A stretch of DNA of 64,000 bases from Actinoplanes campanulatus (GTDB lineage: Bacteria; Actinomycetota; Actinomycetes; Mycobacteriales; Micromonosporaceae): positions 1 through 64,000 of the forward strand of contig NZ_BMPW01000014.1 of assembly GCF_014647795.1 (NCBI RefSeq), written 5' to 3'. Numbering within the stretch: position 1 is the first letter of the stretch; every line of letters starts with the position of its first letter. The notes under the pieces were generated by a model, which saw nothing but the letters and a program-made list of their open reading frames with translations, did no database searches and was not told the origin of the DNA. A program made the position numbers and the translations under genes. Positions 23,546-32,109 of the stretch are shown piece by piece.

Positions 23546-25456
23546 TCAGTCCACCGGCTCGAGTGGGCCGCGCAGCCGGTGCAGCCGTAGGGCCAGTTGC
23601 AGGTCGAGGACGCGGCGGGGTTCGTCCCAGTTCTCGCCGAGCAGTTGGGCGACCCGTTCCAGGCGCTGGGTGACCGTGTTGACGTGCACGTGCAGGGTTT
23701 CGGCGGCCCGGCCGAGGGCGCCGCCGGCGTCGAACCAGGCCTCCAGGGTGCGGATCAGGGCGGTGCCCCGGCGGGCGTCGTAGTCGATCACCGGTCCGGC
23801 GAGGGCGGTCACGAACCCGGCGACGTCGCGGCGGTCGCCGAGCAGCAGGCCGACGTAGCCGAGCTCGGCGGTGCCGGCTCCGGTGCCGGCGCGGCCGAGG
23901 GTGACCAGCGCGCTCAGGCAGCGGCCGGCCTCCCGGTAGGCGGGGGCGACGGCGGCGGCGCCGCGGGACGGTCCGGCGCCGCCGGCGGTGACCGTCCGGC
24001 CGAGGGCCCGGCCGAGTTCGCGGGCGACCTGCCGGGCGGTGCCGGCCGGGTCGTCGCCGGGCAGCAGCAGGGCCACCCGGTCGTCGCGGGTGAGGGCGAG
24101 CCCGTGCCGGGCGGCGGCGAAGGTCCGGGCCCAGGAGGTGGCGCGCTGGCCGGGGCCGTCGCCGGTGCCGTCGCCGGCGGCCACCAGGACGAAGGGTGCG
24201 TCCAGGTCGAGGCCGAGCCGGGCGGCGCGGGAGCGGGCGGCGGCCGGGTCACGGACCGGGCGGCTGATCAGGTCGTCGAGCAGGTCGCCGCGGACCTGTG
24301 CCTCGGCGTCGGCGACGGTGCGCCGGAAGAGCAGCAGCAGGGCGGTCACCTGGGCGGCGCGTTCCAGGATGCGCTGGTCCATCTCGGACAGGGTCCGGTC
24401 GGGCCGGAAGACGAGCGCGCCCAGGTTGTCGGCGCCGGCGACCACCGCCGCGATGATCAGCTCGCCGCGGCGTACGCTGCGTCCCTCGCCGCGGGAGGCC
24501 GCCACCGCCTCACCTACCGTGGTGTCGCCGGGCCCGTCCAGGGTGGCGCAGCCGGGGCTGGCGGCGGTGGCCAGCGGCCGGCCCTCGGCGTCGATCACGA
24601 GCAGGGCCCCGTGCAGGACGTCGACCAGGTCGGCGGCGACGTCGCCGACCCCGCCGCCGCGCAGCACGACCGAGGTCATCCGCTCGTGGGCGGCGGCGGC
24701 CCGTTCCACCGACTCGCTGTGTGCCTGGATGACGGCGTTGGCGGCGGACAGTTCGGCCAGGGCGGCCTGTGTCTCGCTGAGCAGCCGGGCGGTGTCGAGC
24801 GCGACCGCGGCGTGTGCGGCCAGGGACAGCAGCAGCGCGACCTCCTCGCGGGCGAACGGCCGTTCGGTGCGGTTGGCGGCCAGCAGCACACCGATCACGG
24901 TCGATCCGAGCCGCATCGGCACGCCGAGGATCGCGACCAGGCCCTCCTCGCCGACGCCCTGATCGATCTCGGCCGTGTGCTGGAAGCGTTCGTCGGTGGC
25001 GTAGTTGGCGGTGGCGTACGGGGTTCCGGTCAGCGCCACGAGCCCGCCGAGCCCGTAGCCGGGCGGCAGCCGCAGCCTCTGGAAGCTGGCCGCCACCGAG
25101 CCGTCGGTGACCCGCATGTACGTGTCCCCGCGTTCCGGGTCGTTGAGGGTCATGTAGGACACGTCGACGTTGAGCAGTGTCCTGGCCCGGTGCACGATGG
25201 CCCGCAGCACGGCGTCGACGTCGCGCAGCCCGGCCAGGTCGCCGGCCGTCTCGTAGAGGGCGGACAGTTCCTCCTCGCGCCGCCGGCGGCGTTCCAGCAG
25301 CGCCCGCACCCGCAGGGCCATGGCCTTGGCCTGTTCGAGGTCGGCGAGTTCGGCCCCGGACAGCCCGGCGGTGCGCGCGGCGACCAGGGGGCGTTCGAAC
25401 TCGACGACCGCGGCCTCGCGCGCGAGCAGATCGAGGTATTCCCATCCGTGCGGCAT
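23546..25456 (-). CDS. GAF domain, PucR/CdaR-type transcriptional regulator
   Basis: Cytoplasmic regulator of 636 residues. After a helical N-terminus with the coiled segment RVRALLERRRRREEELSALY, residues of about 75-235 form a GAF sensor domain (DVDAVLRAIVHRARTLLNVD, VPMRLGSTVIGVLLAANRTE). A central region (about 290-420) is a second sensor-like module, followed by a GGDEF-like CdaR region, and the C-terminal ~60 residues are the PucR helix-turn-helix (TLEAWFDAGGALGRAAETLH, VHVNTVTQRLERVAQLL). The ATG at 25456 begins MPHGWEYLDLL. It lies between a divergent DUF3311-MctP operon and a downstream MHS symporter; the GGTTCCGGAACC palindrome in the divergent promoter region is a candidate binding site. 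Confidence 0.85.
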   Translation of the reverse strand: MPHGWEYLDLLAREAAVVEFERPLVAARTAGLSGAELADLEQAKAMALRVRALLERRRRREEELSALYETAGDLAGLRDVDAVLRAIVHRARTLLNVDVSYMTLNDPERGDTYMRVTDGSVAASFQRLRLPPGYGLGGLVALTGTPYATANYATDERFQHTAEIDQGVGEEGLVAILGVPMRLGSTVIGVLLAANRTERPFAREEVALLLSLAAHAAVALDTARLLSETQAALAELSAANAVIQAHSESVERAAAAHERMTSVVLRGGGVGDVAADLVDVLHGALLVIDAEGRPLATAASPGCATLDGPGDTTVGEAVAASRGEGRSVRRGELIIAAVVAGADNLGALVFRPDRTLSEMDQRILERAAQVTALLLLFRRTVADAEAQVRGDLLDDLISRPVRDPAAARSRAARLGLDLDAPFVLVAAGDGTGDGPGQRATSWARTFAAARHGLALTRDDRVALLLPGDDPAGTARQVARELGRALGRTVTAGGAGPSRGAAAVAPAYREAGRCLSALVTLGRAGTGAGTAELGYVGLLLGDRRDVAGFVTALAGPVIDYDARRGTALIRTLEAWFDAGGALGRAAETLHVHVNTVTQRLERVAQLLGENWDEPRRVLDLQLALRLHRLRGPLEPVD

Positions 25457-25510
25457 GGGCGACACCTTAGAGGCAGTCGGCCGATCTCGATATGTGCCGC
25501 GGCGACATGT

Positions 25511-25522
25511 GGTTCCGGAACC
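25511..25522. promoter_or_regulatory. Palindrome GGTTCCGGAACC in divergent promoter region
   Basis: Perfect 12-bp palindrome between the PucR-type regulator gene and the DUF3311-MctP operon, 55 bases from the regulator start and 147 from the operon start. Candidate operator for the regulator. Confidence 0.45.
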
Positions 25523-25668
25523 TGGTGGCCGCGACCTACATAGCCGGTAACCGTCTCGTATTTGGCCTTTCTTATTTGGATCTCCACGAGTAGAACGGGT
25601 GCCACGGTTTCGGCACACCACGTGCAAATTGTTGATCTTGACGCGCCACGACGCCAGGAGACATATCG

Positions 25669-25875
25669 ATGCCCACCCGCTCCCGCTCCCGCCACTGGCA
25701 GTGGCTGCTGATAGTTCCGACGGCCGCGCCACTGCTCACCCCGTACGCGAACCGCATCGAGCCCCGCATGGCCGGTGTCCCGTTCTTCTTCTGGTACCAG
25801 ATCGCCTGCGCCCTGCTCGCCATGGTGGTCATCACCTTCGTCCACCTGGTCACCCGCGAGGACGATCATGAGTGA
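25669..25875 (+). CDS. DUF3311 small membrane protein
   Basis: Two-span membrane protein of 68 residues: WQWLLIVPTAAPLLTPYANR and FFFWYQIACALLAMVVITFV, with the sequence Arg-Ile-Glu-Pro between them typical of DUF3311. Members are encoded directly upstream of sodium/solute symporters and probably act as small partner subunits (compare the YhdT-like partners of PanF). CAGGAG precedes the ATG by eight bases. The 3' end overlaps the symporter start by eight bases (ATGAGTGA), so the two proteins are translated together in matched amounts. Confidence 0.88.
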   Translation: MPTRSRSRHWQWLLIVPTAAPLLTPYANRIEPRMAGVPFFFWYQIACALLAMVVITFVHLVTREDDHE

Positions 25876-27505
25876 CCGCACCATCGAGGTCGGCGTCTTC
25901 GTCGCCCTGATGGCCGTCGTCGTGCTGGCCGGTTTCGGCGCGGCCCGTTGGCGCGCCCCGGACAACCCGCACACGCTCGAGGAGTGGGGTGTCGGCGGCC
26001 GCGCGTTCGGCAACTGGACCATCTGGTTCCTGCTCGGCGGCAGCATGTACAGCGCGTACACGTTCATCGCCGTGCCGGCGCTCACCTACGGCGTCGGCGC
26101 GATCGGCTACTTCGCCGTCCCGTTCGCCGTCATCACCACCCCGTTCACCTTCATCTTCACGACGAAGGCCTGGTCGGTGGCCCGGCGGCACGGCTTTCTC
26201 ACCCACAGCGAGTTCGCCACCGCCCGGTTCGGCTCGCCCGGCCTCGGCGCGCTTGTTGCGGTCACCGGCATTCTCGCCACCATTCCGTACGTCGCCGTGC
26301 AGCTGGTGTCGTTGCAGGCGGTGCTGCGCACGGTCGGGTTCGGCGGGGAGTGGCCGCTGCTGGCCGCCGTGACCGTGGTGTCGATCTGCACGTTCCGGTC
26401 CGGGCTGCGCGCCCCGGCGCTGCTGTCCATCGTCAAGGACGTGCTGCTCGCCTGGATGCTGCTGACCGCGGTGCTGATGGTCGCCATGTACGGCGGCTGG
26501 GACAGCGCCTTCGACGGCGCCGCCACCCGGTTCGCGGCCACCCCGAACCCGGCCGACGGGCTGCTGCTGCCGGACACCGGCCACCTCGGGTTCCTCACCC
26601 TGGTCATCGGCTCGGTGCTGGCGATCTTCGCGTACCCGCACGCGCTGCTCGGCATGCTGGCGGCCAAGGACCGGGCGACGATCCGCCGCAACGCCGCGGC
26701 CCTGCCGATCTACTGCATAGCGCTGGCGATCATGGCGATGCTCGGGTTCTTCGCCCTGTCCCGCGGTGTCCGGCCGGCCGACGGCGACCTGAACACCGTG
26801 GTGCCGCAGATGATCCACGAGTTCTTCCCGCCGTGGTCGGCGGGGATCGCGTACGCCGCCCTGAGCGTCGCGGCCCTGATCCCGGCGTCCGTCATGTCGA
26901 TCGCCGCGGCGACCACCTTCACCCGGAGCCTCTACCGCCCCTACCTGCGCCCGAACGCCACCCAGGCGACCGAGGCGAAGGTCAGCCGGTGGGTGTCGCT
27001 GATCGTCAAATTCGGCGCGGCCGCCCTGATTCTCGCCGTCGACCCGGCCTTCTCGGTGGACCTGCAACTGATCGGCGGCGTCGTCATCCTGCAGACCATC
27101 CCGACCGTGCTCCTCGGGCTGATCACCCGCTGGTTCCACCGCGCCGCCCTGATCAGCGGCCTGATCGCCGGCCTGGCCGTCGGCGTGGTGATGCTCTACC
27201 TGACCCCGAGGCTCGACGGCGCCGGCCGGACCGTGGCGGAACACTTCGGCGGTTCCAGCTGGTCACTGGGCGACGGCCGCAGCATCTACGTCGGCATCGT
27301 GGCGCTGGTGGTGAACCTGGTGGTCACCGTCGTGGTCACGCTGGTCCTGCGGGTCGCCAAGGTGCCGTCCGGCGCCGACCAGACCCGGCCGGACGACTAC
27401 CTGGCCGACGCGGACGACCCGTACATGCAGCGCCTCGACCAGCTGATCGACGGCCTGCCCCGGGCCGACGAGAATCCCGGACGGCCGCGGGAGGGCGTCA
27501 GGTAG
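25868..27505 (+). CDS. Sodium:solute symporter, MctP-like monocarboxylate permease
   Basis: Polytopic permease of 545 residues (about 13 spans) of the SSS family. The N-terminus shows the family pattern EEWGVGGRAFGNWTIWFLLG then SAYTFIAVPALTYGVGAIGY; later KAWSVARRHGFLTHSEFATA, FAYPHALLGMLAAKD and AALIPASVMSIAAATTFTRS. Pairing with a DUF3311 gene and overall layout match MctP, which imports lactate, pyruvate, propionate and similar acids. The ATG at 25868 overlaps the DUF3311 stop; a longer upstream frame is antisense noise. The 3' end overlaps the convergent PstS-like gene by eight bases. Probably controlled by the divergent PucR-type regulator. Confidence 0.86.
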   Translation: MSDRTIEVGVFVALMAVVVLAGFGAARWRAPDNPHTLEEWGVGGRAFGNWTIWFLLGGSMYSAYTFIAVPALTYGVGAIGYFAVPFAVITTPFTFIFTTKAWSVARRHGFLTHSEFATARFGSPGLGALVAVTGILATIPYVAVQLVSLQAVLRTVGFGGEWPLLAAVTVVSICTFRSGLRAPALLSIVKDVLLAWMLLTAVLMVAMYGGWDSAFDGAATRFAATPNPADGLLLPDTGHLGFLTLVIGSVLAIFAYPHALLGMLAAKDRATIRRNAAALPIYCIALAIMAMLGFFALSRGVRPADGDLNTVVPQMIHEFFPPWSAGIAYAALSVAALIPASVMSIAAATTFTRSLYRPYLRPNATQATEAKVSRWVSLIVKFGAAALILAVDPAFSVDLQLIGGVVILQTIPTVLLGLITRWFHRAALISGLIAGLAVGVVMLYLTPRLDGAGRTVAEHFGGSSWSLGDGRSIYVGIVALVVNLVVTVVVTLVLRVAKVPSGADQTRPDDYLADADDPYMQRLDQLIDGLPRADENPGRPREGVR

Positions 27506-29126
27506 GCCGGCACACCAGCGGGAACTCAGTCTCCGAACACGGCCGGTTGCCGTGCTCGCGGAGGATGTCCTTGCCACCCTGGTCGGTCAGATAGCGCAGG
27601 AAGGCCGCCCCGATCGAATCGGCGGGCAATTCCCCGTACGTGTACGCGAACTCGGTCTGCCAGTACGGATACCGGCCGTCCTCGACCCCGGTCAGGGTGG
27701 CCGGCGCCTGGTCGATCCGCACCTGCACGACATCCCCGGCGGTGGCGGCGCTGCTCACCTCGCTGTGGCCGAGCGCGCCGGGGATGTCGGCCACCTCCCG
27801 CAGCAGCGTCTCGGTGCTGTCGGTCTCGCAGTGGCCCGGCTGGTCTGTCCGGATGGCGGCGCAGTCGTTGACGGTCGCCTCCGGCACGTCGATCCGGGTC
27901 GTGCCGTCGGTCAGCACGCGCTCGACCAGGGCGGTACGGGTACCCGATCCGCGGTGGCGGCTCACCAGGTGGATGGGCAGGTTCGCGCCACCCACCTCCG
28001 ACCAGTTGGCGATCCGCCCGGCGTAGATGTCACGGATCTGCCGCGTCGACAGATTGTTGATCCGGGCCTGCTTGTTCGCGACCAGGGTGAACAGTGCATA
28101 GACGACCGGCCGGGCCAGCAGCTGGGCGTGGCTGCCCTCGACCGGCCCGTCGGTGAACGCGATGTGGTCGCCCAGCCCCGCGCCGCCGGGCACCTTGGCG
28201 TCCTCACCGGCCTTCTCCAGCGCCGTGATGCCGGCGGTGCTGCCCTGGAACGTCGCGTCGTTCAGCGGGATCTTCGCGCCCTTTCCGGAGCACAGTTCGG
28301 CGTACCGCTCGGCGGCCGCCCGCACCGACGGGCCGAAAGCCGTCGACCCGTGCAGGTGCAGGGTGCCGCCGACGCAGTCCAGCGGCGCCGGGTCGTCGCG
28401 CAGGAACAGGGCGAGGCTGGACTGCACGAGCACCGCGACGGCCAGTAGACCGATCCCGACCTGGGCGGGCCGGGACGCGAACGTGTGACTCTCGGTACGC
28501 GCCAGCCGTACCTTGTCGATTCTCTTGAACCACCGGTTCTGCGGTCCGCTCAGCGCGGCGCGGAACGTCGGCGGCGGGCTGCCGGGTTTGTCGTCGTCGG
28601 TCCAGCGTTCCAGCAGCACCATGACCTTGTAGTGCTCGCCCGGGTTGAGCTTGACCTTGGGCAGGTTGACCAGGCCCGACGTGCCCTCGTTGTCGCTCTC
28701 GAAGCCGGGCGCCTCGACGAACCGGGGCTGGTCGCCGGTGGCGTTCTTGTTCGGCACGTAGAAGAAGCGGTGCAACTCGTCCTGGCTGTAGTCGGGCACC
28801 GACATGCCGACCACCTTGCGCTCCGGGAAGAGGACAGTCATGCCGACGTCGCCGACCGGGGCCAGGTAGTCCTCCTCGCGGATCTCCGTCCAACCGGCGT
28901 TCTCCACCCGCAGCAGCACCAGCGACGGGTTGCGGGACCGATCGCCCTGATAGGTGTGCACCAGCACGTTGGCCTCGGTGGCGCCGGCCTTGCCGGTGAG
29001 CAGGGTGTCCATCTGTACGCGATAGCCGAGCCGCTTGCGGCGGACGATCGCGAACTCCCACACGAACGCCCCGAGCGGCACGACGACGCTGAGGATGGCG
29101 ATGACTGACTGGAAATCCAGGGGCAC
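27498..29126 (-). CDS. Membrane-tethered PstS-like substrate-binding protein
   Basis: Protein of 542 residues with an unusual layout. One span at about residues 6-24 (VIAILSVVVPLGAFVWEFAI) is followed by ~195 soluble beta-rich residues of unknown type, a second span at about 222-244 (VGIGLLAVAVLVQSSLALFL), then a ~295-residue periplasmic-binding fold of the phosphate type: LHLHGSTAFGPSVRAAAERY, FQGSTAGITALEKAG, LSTRQIRDIYAGRIANWSEV and HRGSGTRTALVERVL. With two spans, the first soluble domain would be inside and the binding domain outside. No pst permease or ATPase genes are nearby, so a receptor role is as likely as transport. Not a lipoprotein. Confidence 0.75.
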   Translation of the reverse strand: MPLDFQSVIAILSVVVPLGAFVWEFAIVRRKRLGYRVQMDTLLTGKAGATEANVLVHTYQGDRSRNPSLVLLRVENAGWTEIREEDYLAPVGDVGMTVLFPERKVVGMSVPDYSQDELHRFFYVPNKNATGDQPRFVEAPGFESDNEGTSGLVNLPKVKLNPGEHYKVMVLLERWTDDDKPGSPPPTFRAALSGPQNRWFKRIDKVRLARTESHTFASRPAQVGIGLLAVAVLVQSSLALFLRDDPAPLDCVGGTLHLHGSTAFGPSVRAAAERYAELCSGKGAKIPLNDATFQGSTAGITALEKAGEDAKVPGGAGLGDHIAFTDGPVEGSHAQLLARPVVYALFTLVANKQARINNLSTRQIRDIYAGRIANWSEVGGANLPIHLVSRHRGSGTRTALVERVLTDGTTRIDVPEATVNDCAAIRTDQPGHCETDSTETLLREVADIPGALGHSEVSSAATAGDVVQVRIDQAPATLTGVEDGRYPYWQTEFAYTYGELPADSIGAAFLRYLTDQGGKDILREHGNRPCSETEFPLVCRPT

Positions 29127-29220
29127 GAACGGTCAGGCTCGCAGGCCGGGGTGGTGATCGGCCAGACCTTTCACCACCCCGGCGGCCCGAATTCATCCGC
29201 CGTCCACATCCGACCGTCGA

Positions 29221-30402
29221 TCAGGGCTTGAGGACCACCTTGACGCAGCCGTCCTGCTTCTTCTTGAAGATCTCGTACGCGTGCGGCGCCTCCTCCAACG
29301 GCAGCCGGTGGGTGACCAGATCGTCCACACCCAACGGATCCTCGTCACCGGTGAGCAGCGGCATCAGGTCGTCGACCCAGCGCTTCACGTGCGCCTGTCC
29401 CATCCGCAGCGTGACCCCCTTGTCGAACAGGTCCAGCATCGGGATCGGATCGGCGTTGCCCCCGTACACGCCGATGATCGAGACGGTGCCGGCCCGGCGT
29501 ACCGCCTCGAAGGCCGTGGTGAGCGCCGCCATCCGGTCGATGCCGGCCTTCTCGACCGCCTTGCGGGCCAGCGGGTCGGGCAGCATCCCGGCCGCTTTCA
29601 CGGCGGCCGCCTGGATCGGCGCGCCGTGCGCCTCCATGCCGACCGCCTCGATCACGCTGTCCGCGCCACGCCCGTGCGTCAGCTCGCGCACCGCTTCGGC
29701 CACGTCGGTGTCGCCGGTGTCGAGGGCCTCGATACCGTGCCGGCGGGCCATGGCGAGCCGCTCCGGCACGTTGTCGGAGGCGATCACCCGCTCGGCCCCG
29801 AGGTGCCGGGCGATGCGGGCGCTCATCTGGCCGATCGGGCCGAGGCCGGTGACCAGAACCGTGTCGCCCGGGCGGATGTCGGCGTACTTGGCGGCCTGCC
29901 ACGAGGTGGTCAGCACGTCGGAGAGGAACAGGAAACGCTCGTCGGGATGGCCGTCGGGCACCTTGATCGGGCCGAACTGGGCCTGCGGGACACGCAGGTA
30001 CTCGGCCTGCCCGCCGGGCACCTGGCCGTACAGGCGGGTGTAGCCGAACAGGGCGGCGCCCTTGCCCTGGCCGGTGACCTGGGTGGTCTCGCACTGGGCG
30101 TACCAGCCGCGGGTGCACATCCAGCAGTGCCCGCAGGAGATGTTGAACGGGATGACCACGCGGTCGCCCGGCCGGATGTGGGTGACGTCGGCGCCGACCG
30201 CCTCGACGACGCCCATCGGCTCGTGCCCGAGGATGTCGCCCTTGTCGATGTACATGCCGAGCACGTCGTACAGGTGCAGGTCGGAGCCGCAGATGGCGGT
30301 CGAGGTGATGCGCACGACGGCGTCGGTCGGTTCCTGGATCCGGGGATCGGGCACCGTCTCCACCGAGACCCTGCCGGTGCCCTGCCATGTCAAAGCTCGC
30401 AT
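29221..30402 (-). CDS. Zinc-dependent formaldehyde/alcohol dehydrogenase-like protein
   Basis: Medium-chain dehydrogenase of 393 residues, longer than ordinary alcohol dehydrogenases and resembling glutathione-independent formaldehyde dehydrogenases. Catalytic zinc region: TAICGSDLHLYDVLGMYIDK and LGHEPMGVVEAVG; structural zinc region SCGHCWMCTRGWYAQC. NAD site: VLVTGLGPIGQMSARIARHL. The insert after the NAD domain (AHGAPIQAAAVKAAGMLPDP) is characteristic of this subgroup. The ATG at 30402 starts at the conserved MRALTWQG; only a weak ribosome binding site precedes it, so the upstream GTG at 30438 is an alternative. Likely role: aldehyde detoxification or dismutation. Single gene. Confidence 0.87.
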   Translation of the reverse strand: MRALTWQGTGRVSVETVPDPRIQEPTDAVVRITSTAICGSDLHLYDVLGMYIDKGDILGHEPMGVVEAVGADVTHIRPGDRVVIPFNISCGHCWMCTRGWYAQCETTQVTGQGKGAALFGYTRLYGQVPGGQAEYLRVPQAQFGPIKVPDGHPDERFLFLSDVLTTSWQAAKYADIRPGDTVLVTGLGPIGQMSARIARHLGAERVIASDNVPERLAMARRHGIEALDTGDTDVAEAVRELTHGRGADSVIEAVGMEAHGAPIQAAAVKAAGMLPDPLARKAVEKAGIDRMAALTTAFEAVRRAGTVSIIGVYGGNADPIPMLDLFDKGVTLRMGQAHVKRWVDDLMPLLTGDEDPLGVDDLVTHRLPLEEAPHAYEIFKKKQDGCVKVVLKP

Positions 30403-30496
30403 GGTCGATGCATGCCCGCTCACATCGCGATCAACCACGTCTCAGGTCGGCGGCACGTACGCCGATTCCGGCCACGTGAGTTGTCTCCGGCGGGTG

Positions 30497-31161
30497 CGTA
30501 GCAACTCCCGTGACCCCCATCCCGCGGTGGTCAGCGGGTTCACCGTCGGCGTCATGTTCTTCCTAGCCGGTATCTACACGTTCTTCACCATCTCACCGTC
30601 GGCGAGCTGCTGGCCTGGCGCACCGAACGGCTGCGCCACCTGCAGGACCGGCTGCAACGGCTGGCCGAGCACGACTCGCTGACCGGGTTGCCGAACCGGG
30701 CCGCGTTCACCGCCGCGCTGCGCGACCGCTGCGACGGGCCGGATCCGGTCGCCGTGCTCTTCCTCGACCTCGACGGGTTCAAGCAGATCAACGACCGGCT
30801 GGGCCACGCCGCCGGTGACGAGGTCCTGGTTCAGGTGGCCGGGGCTCTGCACGCCATCGCCCGGCCCGGCCACGACGTGCCCGGCCGGCTGGCCGGCGAC
30901 GAGTTCGTGATGCTGCTGCCGGACACGACGCGGATCGAGGCGGAGGAGATCGCCGACCGGCTGGTCCGGCGGCTCGGCGAGCTGCACGCCGCGGACGGCA
31001 CACCGGTGCGCGGGAGCGCGGGCGTCGCCGCCGGTCACCGCATTGCCGCGGAGCAGCTTCTGGCGCAGGCGGACCAGGCGATGTACGCGGTGAAGCAGCG
31101 CCGTCACGCCCAGGCCACGATGCCGGCGGCTCGCCGCGGGGAGCCCTCCAGAGCCGCATAG
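30497..31161 (+). pseudogene. Broken GGDEF (diguanylate cyclase) gene
   Basis: Two frames must be joined to restore the protein. From about 30497 to 30590 one frame reads SRDPHPAVVSGFTVGVMFFL and AGIYTFFT, a membrane segment. The next frame then gives HLTVGELLAWRTERLRHLQD, a linker helix, followed by SLTGLPNRAAF, FLDLDGFKQINDRLGHAAGD and RLAGDEFVMLLPD, a GGDEF domain with the signature as AGDEF. The second frame has a TAG near 30567 and no good start before a TTG at 30688, which would cut into the domain. The 5' part is also missing. Conclusion: a truncated, frameshifted former membrane-bound GGDEF protein; a sequencing error could explain the shift but not the missing 5' end. Confidence 0.6.
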
Positions 31162-31176
31162 GGTGTATCGCGCCGG

Positions 31177-32109
31177 TCAGGGTTCGGCGTCCACCGTCCG
31201 GGCCGAGGCCTCCAGCGCCGCGAAGGCCGGCGTCACGATGCTGTCGCGGCCGGGGGTGGCGTCGGTCAGCGCCGCGAAGGCGGTACGCCGGGGCGGACAG
31301 AATCCGGCCAGGGCGGTGAAGCCCGGAGTCGCGCCGGAATGCCAGCGCAGATCGCCGTCGCGTTCCCAGCCGATCCCCGCGGTGGTGGCCAGGCGCACGG
31401 CGGCCGCCAGCGGCGAGCTGTCCGGATCCAGCCACGCGGCCAGATAACGGCCCAGGTCGGTGACCGTGCTGCGCAGGGCGCCGGCGGGAGCCAGGCCGGG
31501 AATGCGGAACGGCGGCCGGATCCGCCCGCGCGCGCTGTGCCCGGTGGCGTCCCGCTCCGGGCGCTGTTCGCAGCCGGTGTCGGTGAGACCCAGCGGAACG
31601 GTGATGTGGGCCGCGATCAGGTCCGCCCAGCCGGTGCCGGCCGCCCGGGACAGGGCTTCGCCGAGCAGCCCGATACCGAAGGTCGAGTACCCGGTCCGGC
31701 TGCCCGGCGCGTGGCGGATCCGGCACCGGCCGGCCGCCCTCAGCAGCGACCTGGCGGGGTAGCGGGCGTACGGGGCGGACAGCGGCGTGGGGAGCGCACG
31801 CAGGTAGAGGTCGCGGGGCACGCGCGGGAGGCCGGAGGTGTGCGCGGCCAGATGGCGCAGGGTCACCTCGGGGCCGTGCGGCCCGGGCAGGCGGGCCGGC
31901 GGCGGCAGGTGGCGGTTCACCGGGTCGTCGAGGGCCACCAGGCCGGCGGCGGCCAGGTCGCAGAGCAGCAGCACGGTCAGGGTCTTGGTGACCGATCCGA
32001 TCTCGTACCGGGTGCGCGGGTCTCCCGTACCCCGATGGGTGAAGGAAGCCTGACCGTCGCGGACGGTGACCGTGCCGACCGCGGTGGCCCCGGCCGGTAG
32101 GCCGATCAT
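31177..32109 (-). CDS. Cytoplasmic serine hydrolase (beta-lactamase/PBP-like, S12)
   Basis: Serine hydrolase of 310 residues in the class C beta-lactamase/penicillin-binding-protein superfamily. The nucleophile motif SVTK is at residues 39-42, the second motif appears as YST in RTGYSTFGIGLLGEALSRA, and the third as HSG in LRWHSGATPGFTALAGF. No signal peptide or membrane anchor is present and the active-site serine lies unusually near the N-terminus, so the enzyme is probably cytoplasmic and not a cell-wall enzyme. The ATG overlaps the stop of the preceding gene (ATGA). It is the last gene of a four-gene coupled cassette beginning with a 57-residue peptide, so it may process, cyclise or hydrolyse a peptide or ester made by that system. 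Confidence 0.8.
   Translation of the reverse strand: MIGLPAGATAVGTVTVRDGQASFTHRGTGDPRTRYEIGSVTKTLTVLLLCDLAAAGLVALDDPVNRHLPPPARLPGPHGPEVTLRHLAAHTSGLPRVPRDLYLRALPTPLSAPYARYPARSLLRAAGRCRIRHAPGSRTGYSTFGIGLLGEALSRAAGTGWADLIAAHITVPLGLTDTGCEQRPERDATGHSARGRIRPPFRIPGLAPAGALRSTVTDLGRYLAAWLDPDSSPLAAAVRLATTAGIGWERDGDLRWHSGATPGFTALAGFCPPRRTAFAALTDATPGRDSIVTPAFAALEASARTVDAEP

Noticed and set aside
23597-25543. Plus-strand open frame of about 650 codons
   Set aside because: Shadow of the GAF/PucR regulator gene; Gly/Gln-rich with no motif.
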